From contig JAFUXH010000044.1 in NCBI GenBank assembly GCA_017470945.1, positions 1-39,986 of the forward strand: DNA of 39,986 nucleotides. The letters run 5' to 3'. The notes under the pieces were generated by a model. It was not told the origin of the DNA. It did no database searches and saw only the letters and a program-made list of their open reading frames with translations. Shown one piece after another: positions 24,110 to 31,834 of the stretch. The translations under genes were made by a program, and so were the position numbers. The DNA is from Clostridia bacterium (GTDB lineage: Bacteria; Bacillota; Clostridia; Christensenellales; Aristaeellaceae). The first letter of the stretch is position 1, and each line of letters starts with the position of its first letter.

Positions 24110-25348
24110 TCACTGGTAGATCCTTCCCAGGGTGGTGTTATCCACGCCCCGGTTCTGCAGCGCGGGCACGGGGCTGGGAGCGGTTTCGGCCCGGTAATCC
24201 TTGCCGTTCTGCCGGATGGCCTCCCGGATCACCCGATGGCTGGGCACCTGATCCACCTGATCGTTGATCATTTTCTGGTACACGAAGAAATCGTAATCCT
24301 TGGGCAGCATGTTCACGGGCTTGAAGATTTCCTTTTCGGCGGTGAAATCGGCCATGTTCAGGGCGGAGCGCACATGGGCGATGTTGGGCACGAACCGAAG
24401 AGGAGCGGGGAATTCGCCGCCGGGGATAACCTGCTGCCAATCCTTCTTTTCGTAGGTTTTCAGCAGCTCCGCCGCCTTGTGCAAATGGGCCACCTCCATC
24501 AGGAAGAACCGCTCCCAGATCCCGCGAATGGCGGCGTCGGTTTCATCCTGCATGCAGGAATAATACAGATACGCCTCCACATACTCGTGCATCAGCTGGC
24601 CCTCCAGCCAGGTAGCGCTGGGGTCCAATAAGCTGCCGTACTGGGTGACGTGCTGCTCCTCGATCATGCCGATTTCCTGATACAGCTTCCGTCCCAGATC
24701 GGAGGTATAAAAGGCGCACACGTTCATGTAATAATTCATGGTCTGCTGCTCGGCGGCGGTGATGATATTCACCGCCATTTTGTCAAACAGGGCGGCGTCC
24801 TTCTTCCCCGGCGCGCACAAGGCGTCCATGGGGCAGCGGTGCTCCGAAATGGTGGGCCGGCCGGGCATGATTTCGGTGTAATCCCCCACCAGCTTTTCGG
24901 CGTAAATACCGTGCTCCATTTCCAGCAGGTCGGCATAGCGGTACAGGTGGTCAAAATCCTCCAGCAGGGCAAAATCCAGGGCGGATTTGACGTTGGGGCA
25001 GGTGACCCGCTGGGCCAGGATGGCGGTCAGATCCACCGCCAATTGCTCATAGCCGATGGTGTGCTCCAGCACCGTTTCATCGATGGGCTTCAGGCAGGCG
25101 ATCTTTTTCTGCTGCTGCTGTTCCTGCCGGCGCATCATGGCCAATTCCCGCCGCAGGTCGTTGTTCATTTCATGGCGGTGAAAGGCGTGGGAATACTTCA
25201 CCGCCTCATACTCCGTACCGTTCATCAAAATCACCCGCACCCGGGTGTAGGGATCGATCTCCTGCTTCACGTAGGAGGCGGGATACAACTGCTGCCAATT
25301 CATAAAGCTGTCGGTCATTTTTTCAGGGGTCAGTTGAAATGGATTCAT
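24110..25348 (-). CDS. Ferritin-like helical protein of unknown function
   Basis: This 412-aa protein is predicted to be mostly helical and has repeated carboxylate/ExxH patterns of the ferritin-like superfamily: LEHTIGYEQL and LLEMEHG in the first half, IEEQH and LMEVAHLHKAAELL in the second. This could give one or two di-metal sites. The N-terminus mentions a Q-rich stretch (EQQQQKK) and the C-terminus is Pro/Asn-rich and unstructured. It has no signal peptide. CAGGGAGGAA precedes the ATG at 25348. It could be a metal-storage, oxidase or spore-coat-type protein; I do not recognise the exact family. Downstream are a terminator and the MITE-like element. Confidence 0.65.
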   Translation of the reverse strand: MNPFQLTPEKMTDSFMNWQQLYPASYVKQEIDPYTRVRVILMNGTEYEAVKYSHAFHRHEMNNDLRRELAMMRRQEQQQQKKIACLKPIDETVLEHTIGYEQLAVDLTAILAQRVTCPNVKSALDFALLEDFDHLYRYADLLEMEHGIYAEKLVGDYTEIMPGRPTISEHRCPMDALCAPGKKDAALFDKMAVNIITAAEQQTMNYYMNVCAFYTSDLGRKLYQEIGMIEEQHVTQYGSLLDPSATWLEGQLMHEYVEAYLYYSCMQDETDAAIRGIWERFFLMEVAHLHKAAELLKTYEKKDWQQVIPGGEFPAPLRFVPNIAHVRSALNMADFTAEKEIFKPVNMLPKDYDFFVYQKMINDQVDQVPSHRVIREAIRQNGKDYRAETAPSPVPALQNRGVDNTTLGRIYQ

Positions 25349-25429
25349 GCGCGTTCCTCCCTGTTATGGATTTCCCTATCATTGTTCCGCAGGAAGGAAA
25401 AAGTATGCGGTTTCCGGCCAAAAGCTTGA

Positions 25430-25463
25430 AAGAAAACCCCAGCCGGCGCTGAACCGGTTGGGG
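25430..25463 (-). terminator. Rho-independent terminator of the L,D-transpeptidase gene
   Basis: On the - strand CCCCAACCGG and CCGGCTGGGG form a 10-bp stem with one G-U pair around a 7-nt loop, followed by TTTTCTTTC. Confidence 0.88.
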
Positions 25464-25483
25464 CATGCTGAATTTCGATCGTG

Positions 25484-27175
25484 TTACTTTTTGGGCTTCG
25501 CGGTGGGCTTAGCCGTGGGTTTTTTGGTGACGGTAGGCTTTGCCTTGGCGGTGGGCTTGGGGGTCGCCGTCGGGGCGGGGGCCGCCTTGCCCTTGTTGAC
25601 CTCCCCGTACAGGGTGGTCAGGGTCTGCTTATCGGCATTGCCGGTCTGGCTCATTTTCCGGGCCTTCTGATACGCCTTCACCGCGTCCCGGGTGCCTTCC
25701 CTGTACTGGCCGGTCACGGTGCCGGGATAGAAGCCCAATTCCTTCAATTTCATCTGCAGCCAATACACGTCCTCCCCCTCGCTGCCCACCTTCAAGGCCC
25801 GGGCGGCGGAGGCGGGGGCCTTCGTGCCATCGTAATCGGGGAAGGCCGTGGGGGCGGGGGTGGTGTTGGGCAGCATGCTGTTTTTGTTCAGTTCGCCGGG
25901 CTGGATGGCGTAGCGCAGCTCGGGGTCCAGGGCGGCGTCATCGTGGATCCACACCTTCATATCCTCCTTGGCGTGGTCGTAGATCCATTTGGCGTCGGCC
26001 ACCGTCAGGCGGATGCAGCCGTGGGAACCCCGCTTGCCCAGCCCCGTCAGGGAGGATACCTTCAGCGTGTTCGGGTCGCTGGCATCGGAATACAGCACGC
26101 TGTGGAAGGCGATTTCGCTGGTGATGCGCGTCCACCACCGGGCTTCGCCGCCGCCCCAGGTGGGGAACCGGCAATAGGCGGCCCGGCGGCCGGTCAGGGT
26201 GAAGGTGCCCAGGGGGGAGGGATATTTCGTGGTACCGGTAGCGCACAGGAAGCAGCGGTCCAGATCGGTGTAGCCGGCGTCGTCAGTGTTGTATTTCCAC
26301 ACCTTCACCACCTGGTTGGCCACGTCCACTTCAAAGAAATACAGGGGCGGCAGGGCGTCCCGGGTCTCGTCGCCAATGCCCCGCACGTCGGGGTTGTTGA
26401 ACAGCATTTCCCACGTATCGGAATCCACCGTGCCGGTGGCCTTCAGGCCGTTCTTTTTTTGGAAATCCTCCACGGCGGCCTGGGTGGCCTTGTAAAAGCC
26501 GTCGGTGATCTTGGGATAGGTGAAGAAGCCCAGATCCTTCAGGCGCTGCTGCACCTTCTGCACATCCTTACCGGTGGAGCCGTATTTCAGGGTCTTGCCA
26601 AATTCCTGCCGGGGCCCCGGGGTGGGCGATGCGGTGCGCGCCGGGGTGGGCGACGGTACGGGCGACGGGGTAGGCGTGGGCCGCACCGACAGGGAATACA
26701 ATTTCTCCTGGGTCTTTACATCGGCCACGCCGGAGGCTTCGATGCTGCACGCGCTTTGAAACGCCTTGACGGCCTTGGCGGTACCATCCTGGTAATTGCC
26801 GGTCACGTTGCCGGAATAATAGCCCAGCTCCTTCAGCTTTTCCTGCAGCAGCTTCACTTCTTCGCCCTTGCTGTTGATGGTCAGGGGGCGATAGCATTCG
26901 CCGTAGATGATCGCCAGGGTCTTTTCATCGGCCTCGCCGGTTTCCGGCAGGCCATAGGCATTCTGCACCGCCTTCACCGCGGCCACGGTGGCGTCGGTAT
27001 ACGCATTGCGGCCGGGGGCGTCGGAATAATTCAGCTGGCGCAGGCGGGTATTCAATTCCATCACCGCGTCGCCGGTATCGCCGCTTTTCAGCGTTTCCTG
27101 GGCGAGGGCCGGGGTCAGGGCCGCCGTCGTCAGCGCCAGGGCCAGCAGCAGGATCGTCAAACGCTTCATCATCAT
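25484..27175 (-). CDS. L,D-transpeptidase with four peptidoglycan-binding repeats
   Basis: This 563-aa secreted protein forms 3-3 peptidoglycan cross-links or modifies the wall. After a signal peptide (hydrophobic core about 6-22, ALA-QE cleavage) come two PG-binding repeats (EVKLLQEKLKELGYYSGNVTG type), a Pro/Thr-rich linker, a third repeat (VQKVQQRLKDLGFF), the YkuD catalytic domain with the SHGCIRL motif (about residue 391), a fourth repeat, and a C-terminal Lys/Pro/Thr/Ala tail likely to bind the wall. Three ATGs (27175, 27172, 27169) compete; AGAGGTG upstream suits any. A -10/-35 pair (TTGATT, 18 bp, TACTAT at 27211-27240) is possible. Confidence 0.92.
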   Translation of the reverse strand: MMMKRLTILLLALALTTAALTPALAQETLKSGDTGDAVMELNTRLRQLNYSDAPGRNAYTDATVAAVKAVQNAYGLPETGEADEKTLAIIYGECYRPLTINSKGEEVKLLQEKLKELGYYSGNVTGNYQDGTAKAVKAFQSACSIEASGVADVKTQEKLYSLSVRPTPTPSPVPSPTPARTASPTPGPRQEFGKTLKYGSTGKDVQKVQQRLKDLGFFTYPKITDGFYKATQAAVEDFQKKNGLKATGTVDSDTWEMLFNNPDVRGIGDETRDALPPLYFFEVDVANQVVKVWKYNTDDAGYTDLDRCFLCATGTTKYPSPLGTFTLTGRRAAYCRFPTWGGGEARWWTRITSEIAFHSVLYSDASDPNTLKVSSLTGLGKRGSHGCIRLTVADAKWIYDHAKEDMKVWIHDDAALDPELRYAIQPGELNKNSMLPNTTPAPTAFPDYDGTKAPASAARALKVGSEGEDVYWLQMKLKELGFYPGTVTGQYREGTRDAVKAYQKARKMSQTGNADKQTLTTLYGEVNKGKAAPAPTATPKPTAKAKPTVTKKPTAKPTAKPKK

Positions 27176-27236
27176 CAGCACCTCTGCATCGATCAAAGTA
27201 TCATAGAAAAATAGTATGCGCTCAGGCGCGGCAAAA

Positions 27237-28655
27237 TCAACCGGAAATGTTTGCCTGATCCATTTCCTTTGCCAATTGCTGGCCCATGATCACGCCCATC
27301 ACCGAGGCCATCATCAGCCCCCGGGTCCAGCCGCTGGAATCGCCCAGGCAGTGCAGGCCAACGATGTTGGTGCGCAGGGTTTCATCCATTTTGATCCGGT
27401 TGGAATAAAATTTCAATTCCGGACTGTACAGCAGCGTTTCCGATCCCGCGAAGCCCGGCACCACCTCGTCCATGGCCTGCATGAAATGGATGATATTGGT
27501 CATGGCCCGGTAGGGCATGGCAGCGGTGATATCCCCCGCCACGGCGTCGGGCAGCGTGGGCCGCACGTTGGAGCGGATCAATTCCTTCTGCCAGGTGCGC
27601 TTCCCATCCAGGATGTCGCCGAACCGCTGCACCATGATGCGGCCGTCCCCCAGCATGTTGGTCAATTCCCCCACCTTTTGGGCGTAAGCGATGGGCTGGT
27701 TGAAGGGATGGGTGAAATTGTGGCTGCACAGGATGGCCAGGTTGGTATTCTCCGTTTTCAGTTCCTTGTAGGAATGGCCGTTCACCACCGCCAGGTTGTT
27801 ATCGTAATTTTCCTGGCTCACGAACCCGCCCGGGTTCTGGCAGAAGGTGCGCACCTTGTCCTTGAACGGCTTGGGATAGCCCACCAGCTTGCTTTCATAC
27901 AGCACCCGGTTCACCGTTTCCATCACTTCATTGCGCACCTCGACCCGCACGCCGATATCCACCGTGCCGGGCTGATGGGCGATGCCGTGCTCCTCGCACA
28001 GCTTTTCCAGCCAATCGGCGCCCCGGCGGCCGGTGGCCACCACGGTGTGGGCGGCGCGGATCTCCGTTTGCGATCCGTTCTTTTCCACGGCTACACCCAC
28101 GCAGGTTTGCCCCTGCAGAAGCAGATTCACGCAGTTATAGCCAAACAGGATCTCCACCCCGTGCTCCATCAGGTATTTTTCGATCTCGCCGTAGAGGATC
28201 TGGGCCTTTTCGGTGCCCAGGTGGCGGATAGGGCAATCCACCAGCTTCAGCCCCGCCCGGATGGCCCGCAGCCGGATCTTTTTGATCTCCTCGCTCTGGC
28301 CGACGCCCTCCACGTGGGTATCCGCCCCGAAGGACAGATAAATCTGATCGGTATAATCGATCATTTTCTGGGCGTAATCCTCCCCGATCAGGCTGGGCAG
28401 TTGGCCGCCCACCTCATAGCTGAGGCTCAGTTTGCCATCGGAAAACGCGCCGGCCCCGGAAAAGCCGGTGGTGATATGGCAATAGGGCTTGCAATTCATG
28501 CATTCCCCCGTTTTCACCTTTGGGCAGTGGCGCTTTTCGATGGCCGCGCCTTTTTCCACGATCACGATGTGCTGCCGACTGCCCTGGCGAAGCATTTCCA
28601 GCGCGGTAAAAATGCCCGCCGGGCCCGCGCCGATGATCAATACGTCCGTTTGCAT
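27237..28655 (-). CDS. NAD(P)/FAD-dependent oxidoreductase
   Basis: This 472-aa flavoprotein has an N-terminal Rossmann dinucleotide site (GAGPAG, 9-14, with an acidic strand end at E34), a cluster of cysteines at 44, 52, 55 and 59 (HCPKVKTGECMNCKPYCH), GFSGAGAFSDGKL, VATGRRGADWL, and a C-terminal second FAD motif (LHCLGDSSGWTRGLMMASVMG split over the last 45 residues). It belongs to the uncharacterised FAD-dependent dehydrogenase group (COG2509 type). The four cysteines may hold a metal or act in redox; the reaction is unknown. GGAGAATA precedes the ATG at 28655, and a consensus promoter lies upstream. Confidence 0.9.
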   Translation of the reverse strand: MQTDVLIIGAGPAGIFTALEMLRQGSRQHIVIVEKGAAIEKRHCPKVKTGECMNCKPYCHITTGFSGAGAFSDGKLSLSYEVGGQLPSLIGEDYAQKMIDYTDQIYLSFGADTHVEGVGQSEEIKKIRLRAIRAGLKLVDCPIRHLGTEKAQILYGEIEKYLMEHGVEILFGYNCVNLLLQGQTCVGVAVEKNGSQTEIRAAHTVVATGRRGADWLEKLCEEHGIAHQPGTVDIGVRVEVRNEVMETVNRVLYESKLVGYPKPFKDKVRTFCQNPGGFVSQENYDNNLAVVNGHSYKELKTENTNLAILCSHNFTHPFNQPIAYAQKVGELTNMLGDGRIMVQRFGDILDGKRTWQKELIRSNVRPTLPDAVAGDITAAMPYRAMTNIIHFMQAMDEVVPGFAGSETLLYSPELKFYSNRIKMDETLRTNIVGLHCLGDSSGWTRGLMMASVMGVIMGQQLAKEMDQANISG

Positions 28656-28701
28656 CTTATTCTCCGTTCACACGAAAATCAGGGCATGTACGCCCACTGT
28701 T

Positions 28702-28730
28702 ATTAAACAATACGAAGGCGATTTTGTCAA
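28702..28730 (-). promoter_or_regulatory. Promoter of the FAD oxidoreductase gene
   Basis: On the - strand TTGACA (28725-28730), a 17-bp spacer and TTTAAT (28702-28707) lie 47 bp before the start codon. Confidence 0.85.
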
Positions 28731-28775
28731 CTATTTATAAAGAAAATGTTACAAATTATTTTCTATTTTTTGTCA

Positions 28776-28813
28776 AATAAAAAAAGCCCCGGGATCTGGA
28801 TGGATCCCGAGGC
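28776..28813 (-). terminator. Terminator reading out of the island side
   Basis: GCCTCGGGATC pairs with GATCCCGGGGC (one mismatch) and is followed on the - strand by a run of T residues. No intact - strand gene lies to its right, so it either protects the oxidoreductase promoter or is left from a lost gene. It sits next to the truncated MITE-like end, as the terminator at 24029 does. Confidence 0.75.
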
Positions 28814-28819
28814 GCAAAA

Positions 28820-28849
28820 CTGTCGAAAAACCCAAGATGCATCGAAGGG
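28820..28849 (-). repeat. Truncated inverted copy of the MITE-like element end
   Basis: This 30-bp stretch (starts CTGTCGAAAAACCC, ends ATCGAAGGG) is the inverse of 23995-24024 with one mismatch. Similarity fades after the following GCCGCC, so only the end of the element remains. AT-rich DNA of the island begins within about 40 bp on its right. Confidence 0.75.
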
Positions 28850-28923
28850 GCCGCCCGGCAAGCCGCCCGGGGCCTTCCGGCCCGGCCTCCGCTGAAAATA
28901 TGCCAAAAGCTCACACTCCATAA

Positions 28924-29076
28924 AACAGTATTGAGCTAAAATTTGGGGAAAAAGCATCTGTTAGGGATTGGTCACAAGATCAAGGGGCTGTTGCACAAGC
29001 ATCAAAAAAGTATCAGTTGAAGGAAGTTAGGAAAATCAATGGCTCTGTAAAATGGCAGAAGGAGAAAAGAGCCTAA
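28924..29076 (+). pseudogene. 3' remnant of an unrecognised gene
   Basis: A 50-codon open stretch between stops at 28921 and 29074 reads like real protein (for example ASVRDWSQDQGAVAQASK and YQLKEVRKINGSVKWQK) but has no start codon or ribosome binding site and is cut at its 5' side near the GC switch. It may be the tail of a mobile-element gene lost when the island inserted or was rearranged. Family not recognised. Confidence 0.4.
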
Positions 29077-29191
29077 ATCGCCCTAATAAACCCAATATTG
29101 ATTTGCTGATTTTCTGAAAACCTGACTTTTTCTGTTGCACATCTTTTAAAAAGGGCTGTTGCGATGCGATTTCTGCATCTGCAACAGCCCC
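28984..29191. repeat. 12-bp inverted repeats, possible IS remnant ends
   Basis: GGGGCTGTTGCA (28984-28995) and its exact inverse TGCAACAGCCCC (29180-29191) bound 208 bp. The motif resembles terminal repeats of some insertion sequences, but there is no transposase and the right arm also takes part in a local hairpin, so an IS scar is only one reading. Confidence 0.35.
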
Positions 29192-29195
29192 TTTT
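29148..29195. terminator. Strong bidirectional hairpin terminator
   Basis: AAAAGGGCTGTTGC pairs with GCAACAGCCCCTTTT, with additional ATGC/GCAT pairing inside. It lies after the gene remnant and 45 bp before the promoter of the miniprotein, so it insulates the island operon from upstream transcription. Confidence 0.8.
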
Positions 29196-29238
29196 GGTCA
29201 CAATTTGTCGGTCACAAAAAAATATGACAAATAAACTA

Positions 29239-29267
29239 TTGACAAAGAAAACTCTGCATGTTATTCT
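29239..29267 (+). promoter_or_regulatory. SigA-type promoter of the miniprotein and probably the RM operon
   Basis: TTGACA (29239-29244), a 17-bp spacer and TATTCT (29262-29267). The transcript would start near 29273 with a leader of about 140 nt. The next clear promoter before the restriction-modification genes is not seen, so the operon may rely on readthrough from here. Confidence 0.8.
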
Positions 29268-29272
29268 ATAAG

Positions 29273-29415
29273 AGAACGAGAGAAGCTCTTGGCTGGTAGC
29301 GCCAACTACCATCCAAGAGCCCCCGCTGAGACAACCAGTGTTCTCGCTTGGTAGGATACCAAAAAAACTGAGTTTTGTCAACGTGGGACGCAACGTTCAG
29401 AAAGGAGAACGTGCC
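29273..29415 (+). promoter_or_regulatory. Structured 5' leader of the Cys-rich miniprotein
   Basis: Successive stems are visible: an outer GAGAAC/GTTCTC pairing (29272-29277 with 29340-29345) enclosing GCTCTTGG...CCAAGAGC and GGTAG...CTACC (29285-29320); then TTGGTAGGATACCAA (29348-29362); and finally ACGTTC (29393-29398) pairing with GAACGT (29407-29412), with the ribosome binding site AGAAAGGA in the loop. A second ACGT at 29380 could pair alternatively with either arm. This suggests control at the leader by an RNA-binding protein, ligand or temperature. No known riboswitch consensus is recognised. Confidence 0.55.
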
Positions 29416-29619
29416 ATGAGGTTCTACGTTAACACGCAAGCGCAGGCTAACGGTGATCATGAGGTTCATAGGGAAACTTGCTTCAGGCTTCCTGCACCCG
29501 CCAATTGTCTTTATTTGGGCGATTATTCGTCTTCAGAGAGCGCTTTGCAGGCAGCTCGCCGGTATTACCGGAAGGCAGATGGCTGCTATTACTGCTGTCC
29601 TGAGATTCACCATTCCTGA
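29416..29619 (+). CDS. 67-aa Cys/His-rich miniprotein of unknown function
   Basis: This small protein starts MRFYVNTQAQANGDHEVHRE and carries Cys at 22, 31, 57, 60 and 61 and His at 15, 18, 65 and 66, with NGDHEVH near the N-terminus, YLGDYSSSESALQAARRYY in the middle and GCYYCCPEIHH at the end. From memory, similar 60-70-aa proteins with NGDHEVH...C...L...YLG...A...GCYYC...H occur widely and are unannotated; I cannot name a family. The Cys/His spacing suggests a small zinc or iron fold. AAAGGAG at 29401-29407 gives the start. It is followed by a terminator and then the RM operon, which it may regulate or support. Confidence 0.75.
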   Translation: MRFYVNTQAQANGDHEVHRETCFRLPAPANCLYLGDYSSSESALQAARRYYRKADGCYYCCPEIHHS

Positions 29620-29629
29620 CCGACTGCCG

Positions 29630-29663
29630 GCCCGCCCGTCTTTAGCGGGCGGGCTGCATTTTT
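29630..29663 (+). terminator. Rho-independent terminator between the miniprotein and the RM operon
   Basis: GCCCGCCCG and CGGGCGGGC form a perfect 9-bp GC stem around TCTTTAG, followed by TGCATTTTT. It ends just before the ribosome binding site of the single-TRD HsdS gene. If no promoter lies between, expression of the RM operon needs readthrough of this hairpin. Confidence 0.85.
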
Positions 29664-29673
29664 GAGGATAATT

Positions 29674-30270
29674 ATGAACTATAAACTTAGTTCACTTGCA
29701 GATATACATAGCGGAGTAGTATTAAGCCGTAAGGAAGCTCCACCCAGCTTTCCTTCTGCTTTGTTTTATAAGCGCTTTACACTGCGCTCTTTTACTGAAT
29801 CAGGAAACCTAATAGAACAAGAACTTGAACCATTTTGGGCGAGAGAACAAATTGAGCCCACCCTACTATCCCACCGGAACGATATATTAGTTCGATTATG
29901 TATGCCAATCAATCCTATTTTTATACAAAACGAGCCAGAGGGAGTAGTCATTCCTTCCCAAATAGCAGTCATTCGTGTTTTTGATAAATCAATAGTCCTG
30001 CCAGCATATTTAAGATGGTATTTATCTCAAAAAAGCATCTCAGATACATTGCAAGCAGCAGAACACGGCACAGCACAGCGGACAATAAAAGTCAAATCCA
30101 TTATGGATCTCGGCATTATTGTTCCTTCGCTCAATCTTCAAAAACAGATTGCACAAATTGATACAGTCGGCAGGCAAAGAGAACAGCTTTATCAAGACCT
30201 GATTATCCAGGAACGAATTCAGACTGAGCAGGTTTTAGCAACACTTATGGGAGGAAAAGAGTATGACTGA
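29674..30270 (+). CDS. Single-TRD HsdS-like specificity subunit (half size)
   Basis: This 198-aa protein resembles one target-recognition half of a type I specificity subunit: a TRD-like N-terminal 140 residues (LSSLADIHSGVVLSRKEAP; GTAQRTIKVKSIMDLGIIVPSL) and a conserved helical end (NLQKQIAQIDTVGRQREQLYQDL). Full S subunits are about 400 aa. Half-size S proteins can dimerise to rebuild a specificity unit. GAGG at 29664-29667 selects ATG 29674 (29662 is a worse start). It overlaps hsdM by 8 bp, so it is translated with it. A normal two-TRD HsdS is encoded downstream, so this is an additional S. Confidence 0.8.
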   Translation: MNYKLSSLADIHSGVVLSRKEAPPSFPSALFYKRFTLRSFTESGNLIEQELEPFWAREQIEPTLLSHRNDILVRLCMPINPIFIQNEPEGVVIPSQIAVIRVFDKSIVLPAYLRWYLSQKSISDTLQAAEHGTAQRTIKVKSIMDLGIIVPSLNLQKQIAQIDTVGRQREQLYQDLIIQERIQTEQVLATLMGGKEYD

Positions 30271-31834
30271 AAAAACAACCAGACGGGACATTGAAAGCGC
30301 ATTGATGCGTGGCGCAGATACGCTCCGTGACACAATAGACGCTGCAAACTACAAAGATTATGTTTTACCCATCATGTTTCTGAAATATCTTAGTGATTCC
30401 TATCGAGAAGAAGTAGAAAAGCTGGAGAAAGAGTATGAGGGCATTCGCCTTGAACGGCAAAAGCGTTACCTCCCTTTTACAGTAGCAGAAGGTTGCTCTT
30501 TTGAATCACTTTATCAACAGCGGTATGCTGGTGATATTGGTCAGCAGATCAATGTTGCCATGCGTCAAATTGAAACAGATAACAATCAGCAGTTGGCTGG
30601 TGTTCTCAGCATGGTAGATTATAACAGCGAAACATCTTTGGGAACACGAGATCACAAAAACGCACTTCTTCGAGATTTGCTTGAAGATTTTGTTACGCTT
30701 GATCTTCGTCATTCCCGGATTGAAGTGAAGGAGGGTCAAATTCCTGCAGATGTAATTGGCGACGCATACGAGTATATGATAGGTCAGTTTGCCAGCATGG
30801 CCGGAAAGAAAGCAGGCTCTTTCTATACGCCTGCTGCCGTTTCGGAAATCATGGCTCGAATCGTAGATGTTAAGCCAGGAGAACGTGTTTATGATCCAAC
30901 TTGCGGATCTGGCTCGCTATTGATTAAAGCAGCAAAGCGCAGAAACGCCAAAGAGGTAGCTATCTATGGGCAGGAAGTAAATGGTTCTTCTGTCGCCATG
31001 GCAAAAATGAACATGTATATTCATGAAATTCGGGATGCCAAAATTGCCTGGGGCGATACACTGGCAAACCCACTTTTCAAAGACGCTGATGGAAATTTAT
31101 TGCAATTTGATGCCGTTGTCGCCAATATGCCTTTTTCAAAGGATAAATGGGCTTCCGGCTTTAATCCTGGTGGAGAAGCCGTTGGTAAAGGTAAAAAAGA
31201 ATTCAAGATGGAAGCGAATTTGGATAAATACCATCGCTTTGATTGGGGTGTGCCGCCGGCCAGCAAAGGTGGCTGGGCATTCTTGCTTCACATGATTGCC
31301 AGTATGTCGGTCAATGGAAGAGTCGCGGCAGTTGCCCCGCATGGCGTTTTATTCCGCGGAGCCGCAGAAGGTCGAATCCGTCAACGTGTCATTGATGAAA
31401 ACCTGCTGGATGCAGTAATTGGTCTGCCTGAGAACTTGTTTTATGGCACGCCAATTCCAGCGTGTATCCTGGTTTTCAAGAAAGGGCGTACCAACACAGA
31501 TGTTTGTTTTATCGATGCCAGCAAGAAAGACGAAAATGGGAATCTGAGGTATATCAAAGCGAAAAACCAGAACGAGCTGGGGCAAAAACAAGTAAATGAC
31601 ATTATCGAGGCATATCAACAGCGAAAAGACCGGGACAAGTTTGTTCATGTTGCCACGCTGGAAGAAATCAAACAAAACGAATATAATCTGAATATTCCCC
31701 GTTATGTTGATACTTTTGAAGAAGAGGAAATCATTGATTTGGAGGAAGTGCAAGGGAATATTGCGCGCTTGAAAAACGAAATCGCCGCTGCGGAAGCAAA
31801 AATGGATGCATACTTGAAGGAGCTGGGATTATGA
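30263..31834 (+). CDS. hsdM: Type I restriction-modification DNA methyltransferase subunit
   Basis: This 523-aa N6-adenine methyltransferase subunit has the HsdM N-terminal helical domain (LRDTIDAANYKDYVLPIMFLKYLSD, split), the AdoMet motif I DPTCGSGSLLI (about 213-223) preceded by GSFYTP, and the catalytic motif IV as NMPF in VVANMPFSKDKW, where NPPF is the usual form. The C-terminal half includes the GVLFRGAAEGRIR block and a coiled-coil end that binds HsdS. Length is standard. The ATG overlaps the upstream gene and the stop overlaps the RhuM gene by 4 bp. The gene is much less GC-rich than the backbone. Confidence 0.95.
   Translation: MTEKTTRRDIESALMRGADTLRDTIDAANYKDYVLPIMFLKYLSDSYREEVEKLEKEYEGIRLERQKRYLPFTVAEGCSFESLYQQRYAGDIGQQINVAMRQIETDNNQQLAGVLSMVDYNSETSLGTRDHKNALLRDLLEDFVTLDLRHSRIEVKEGQIPADVIGDAYEYMIGQFASMAGKKAGSFYTPAAVSEIMARIVDVKPGERVYDPTCGSGSLLIKAAKRRNAKEVAIYGQEVNGSSVAMAKMNMYIHEIRDAKIAWGDTLANPLFKDADGNLLQFDAVVANMPFSKDKWASGFNPGGEAVGKGKKEFKMEANLDKYHRFDWGVPPASKGGWAFLLHMIASMSVNGRVAAVAPHGVLFRGAAEGRIRQRVIDENLLDAVIGLPENLFYGTPIPACILVFKKGRTNTDVCFIDASKKDENGNLRYIKAKNQNELGQKQVNDIIEAYQQRKDRDKFVHVATLEEIKQNEYNLNIPRYVDTFEEEEIIDLEEVQGNIARLKNEIAAAEAKMDAYLKELGL

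Noticed and set aside
29073-29393. 106-codon - strand frame over the miniprotein promoter
   Set aside because: It runs through a terminator hairpin and structured leader and has no ribosome binding site or motif.
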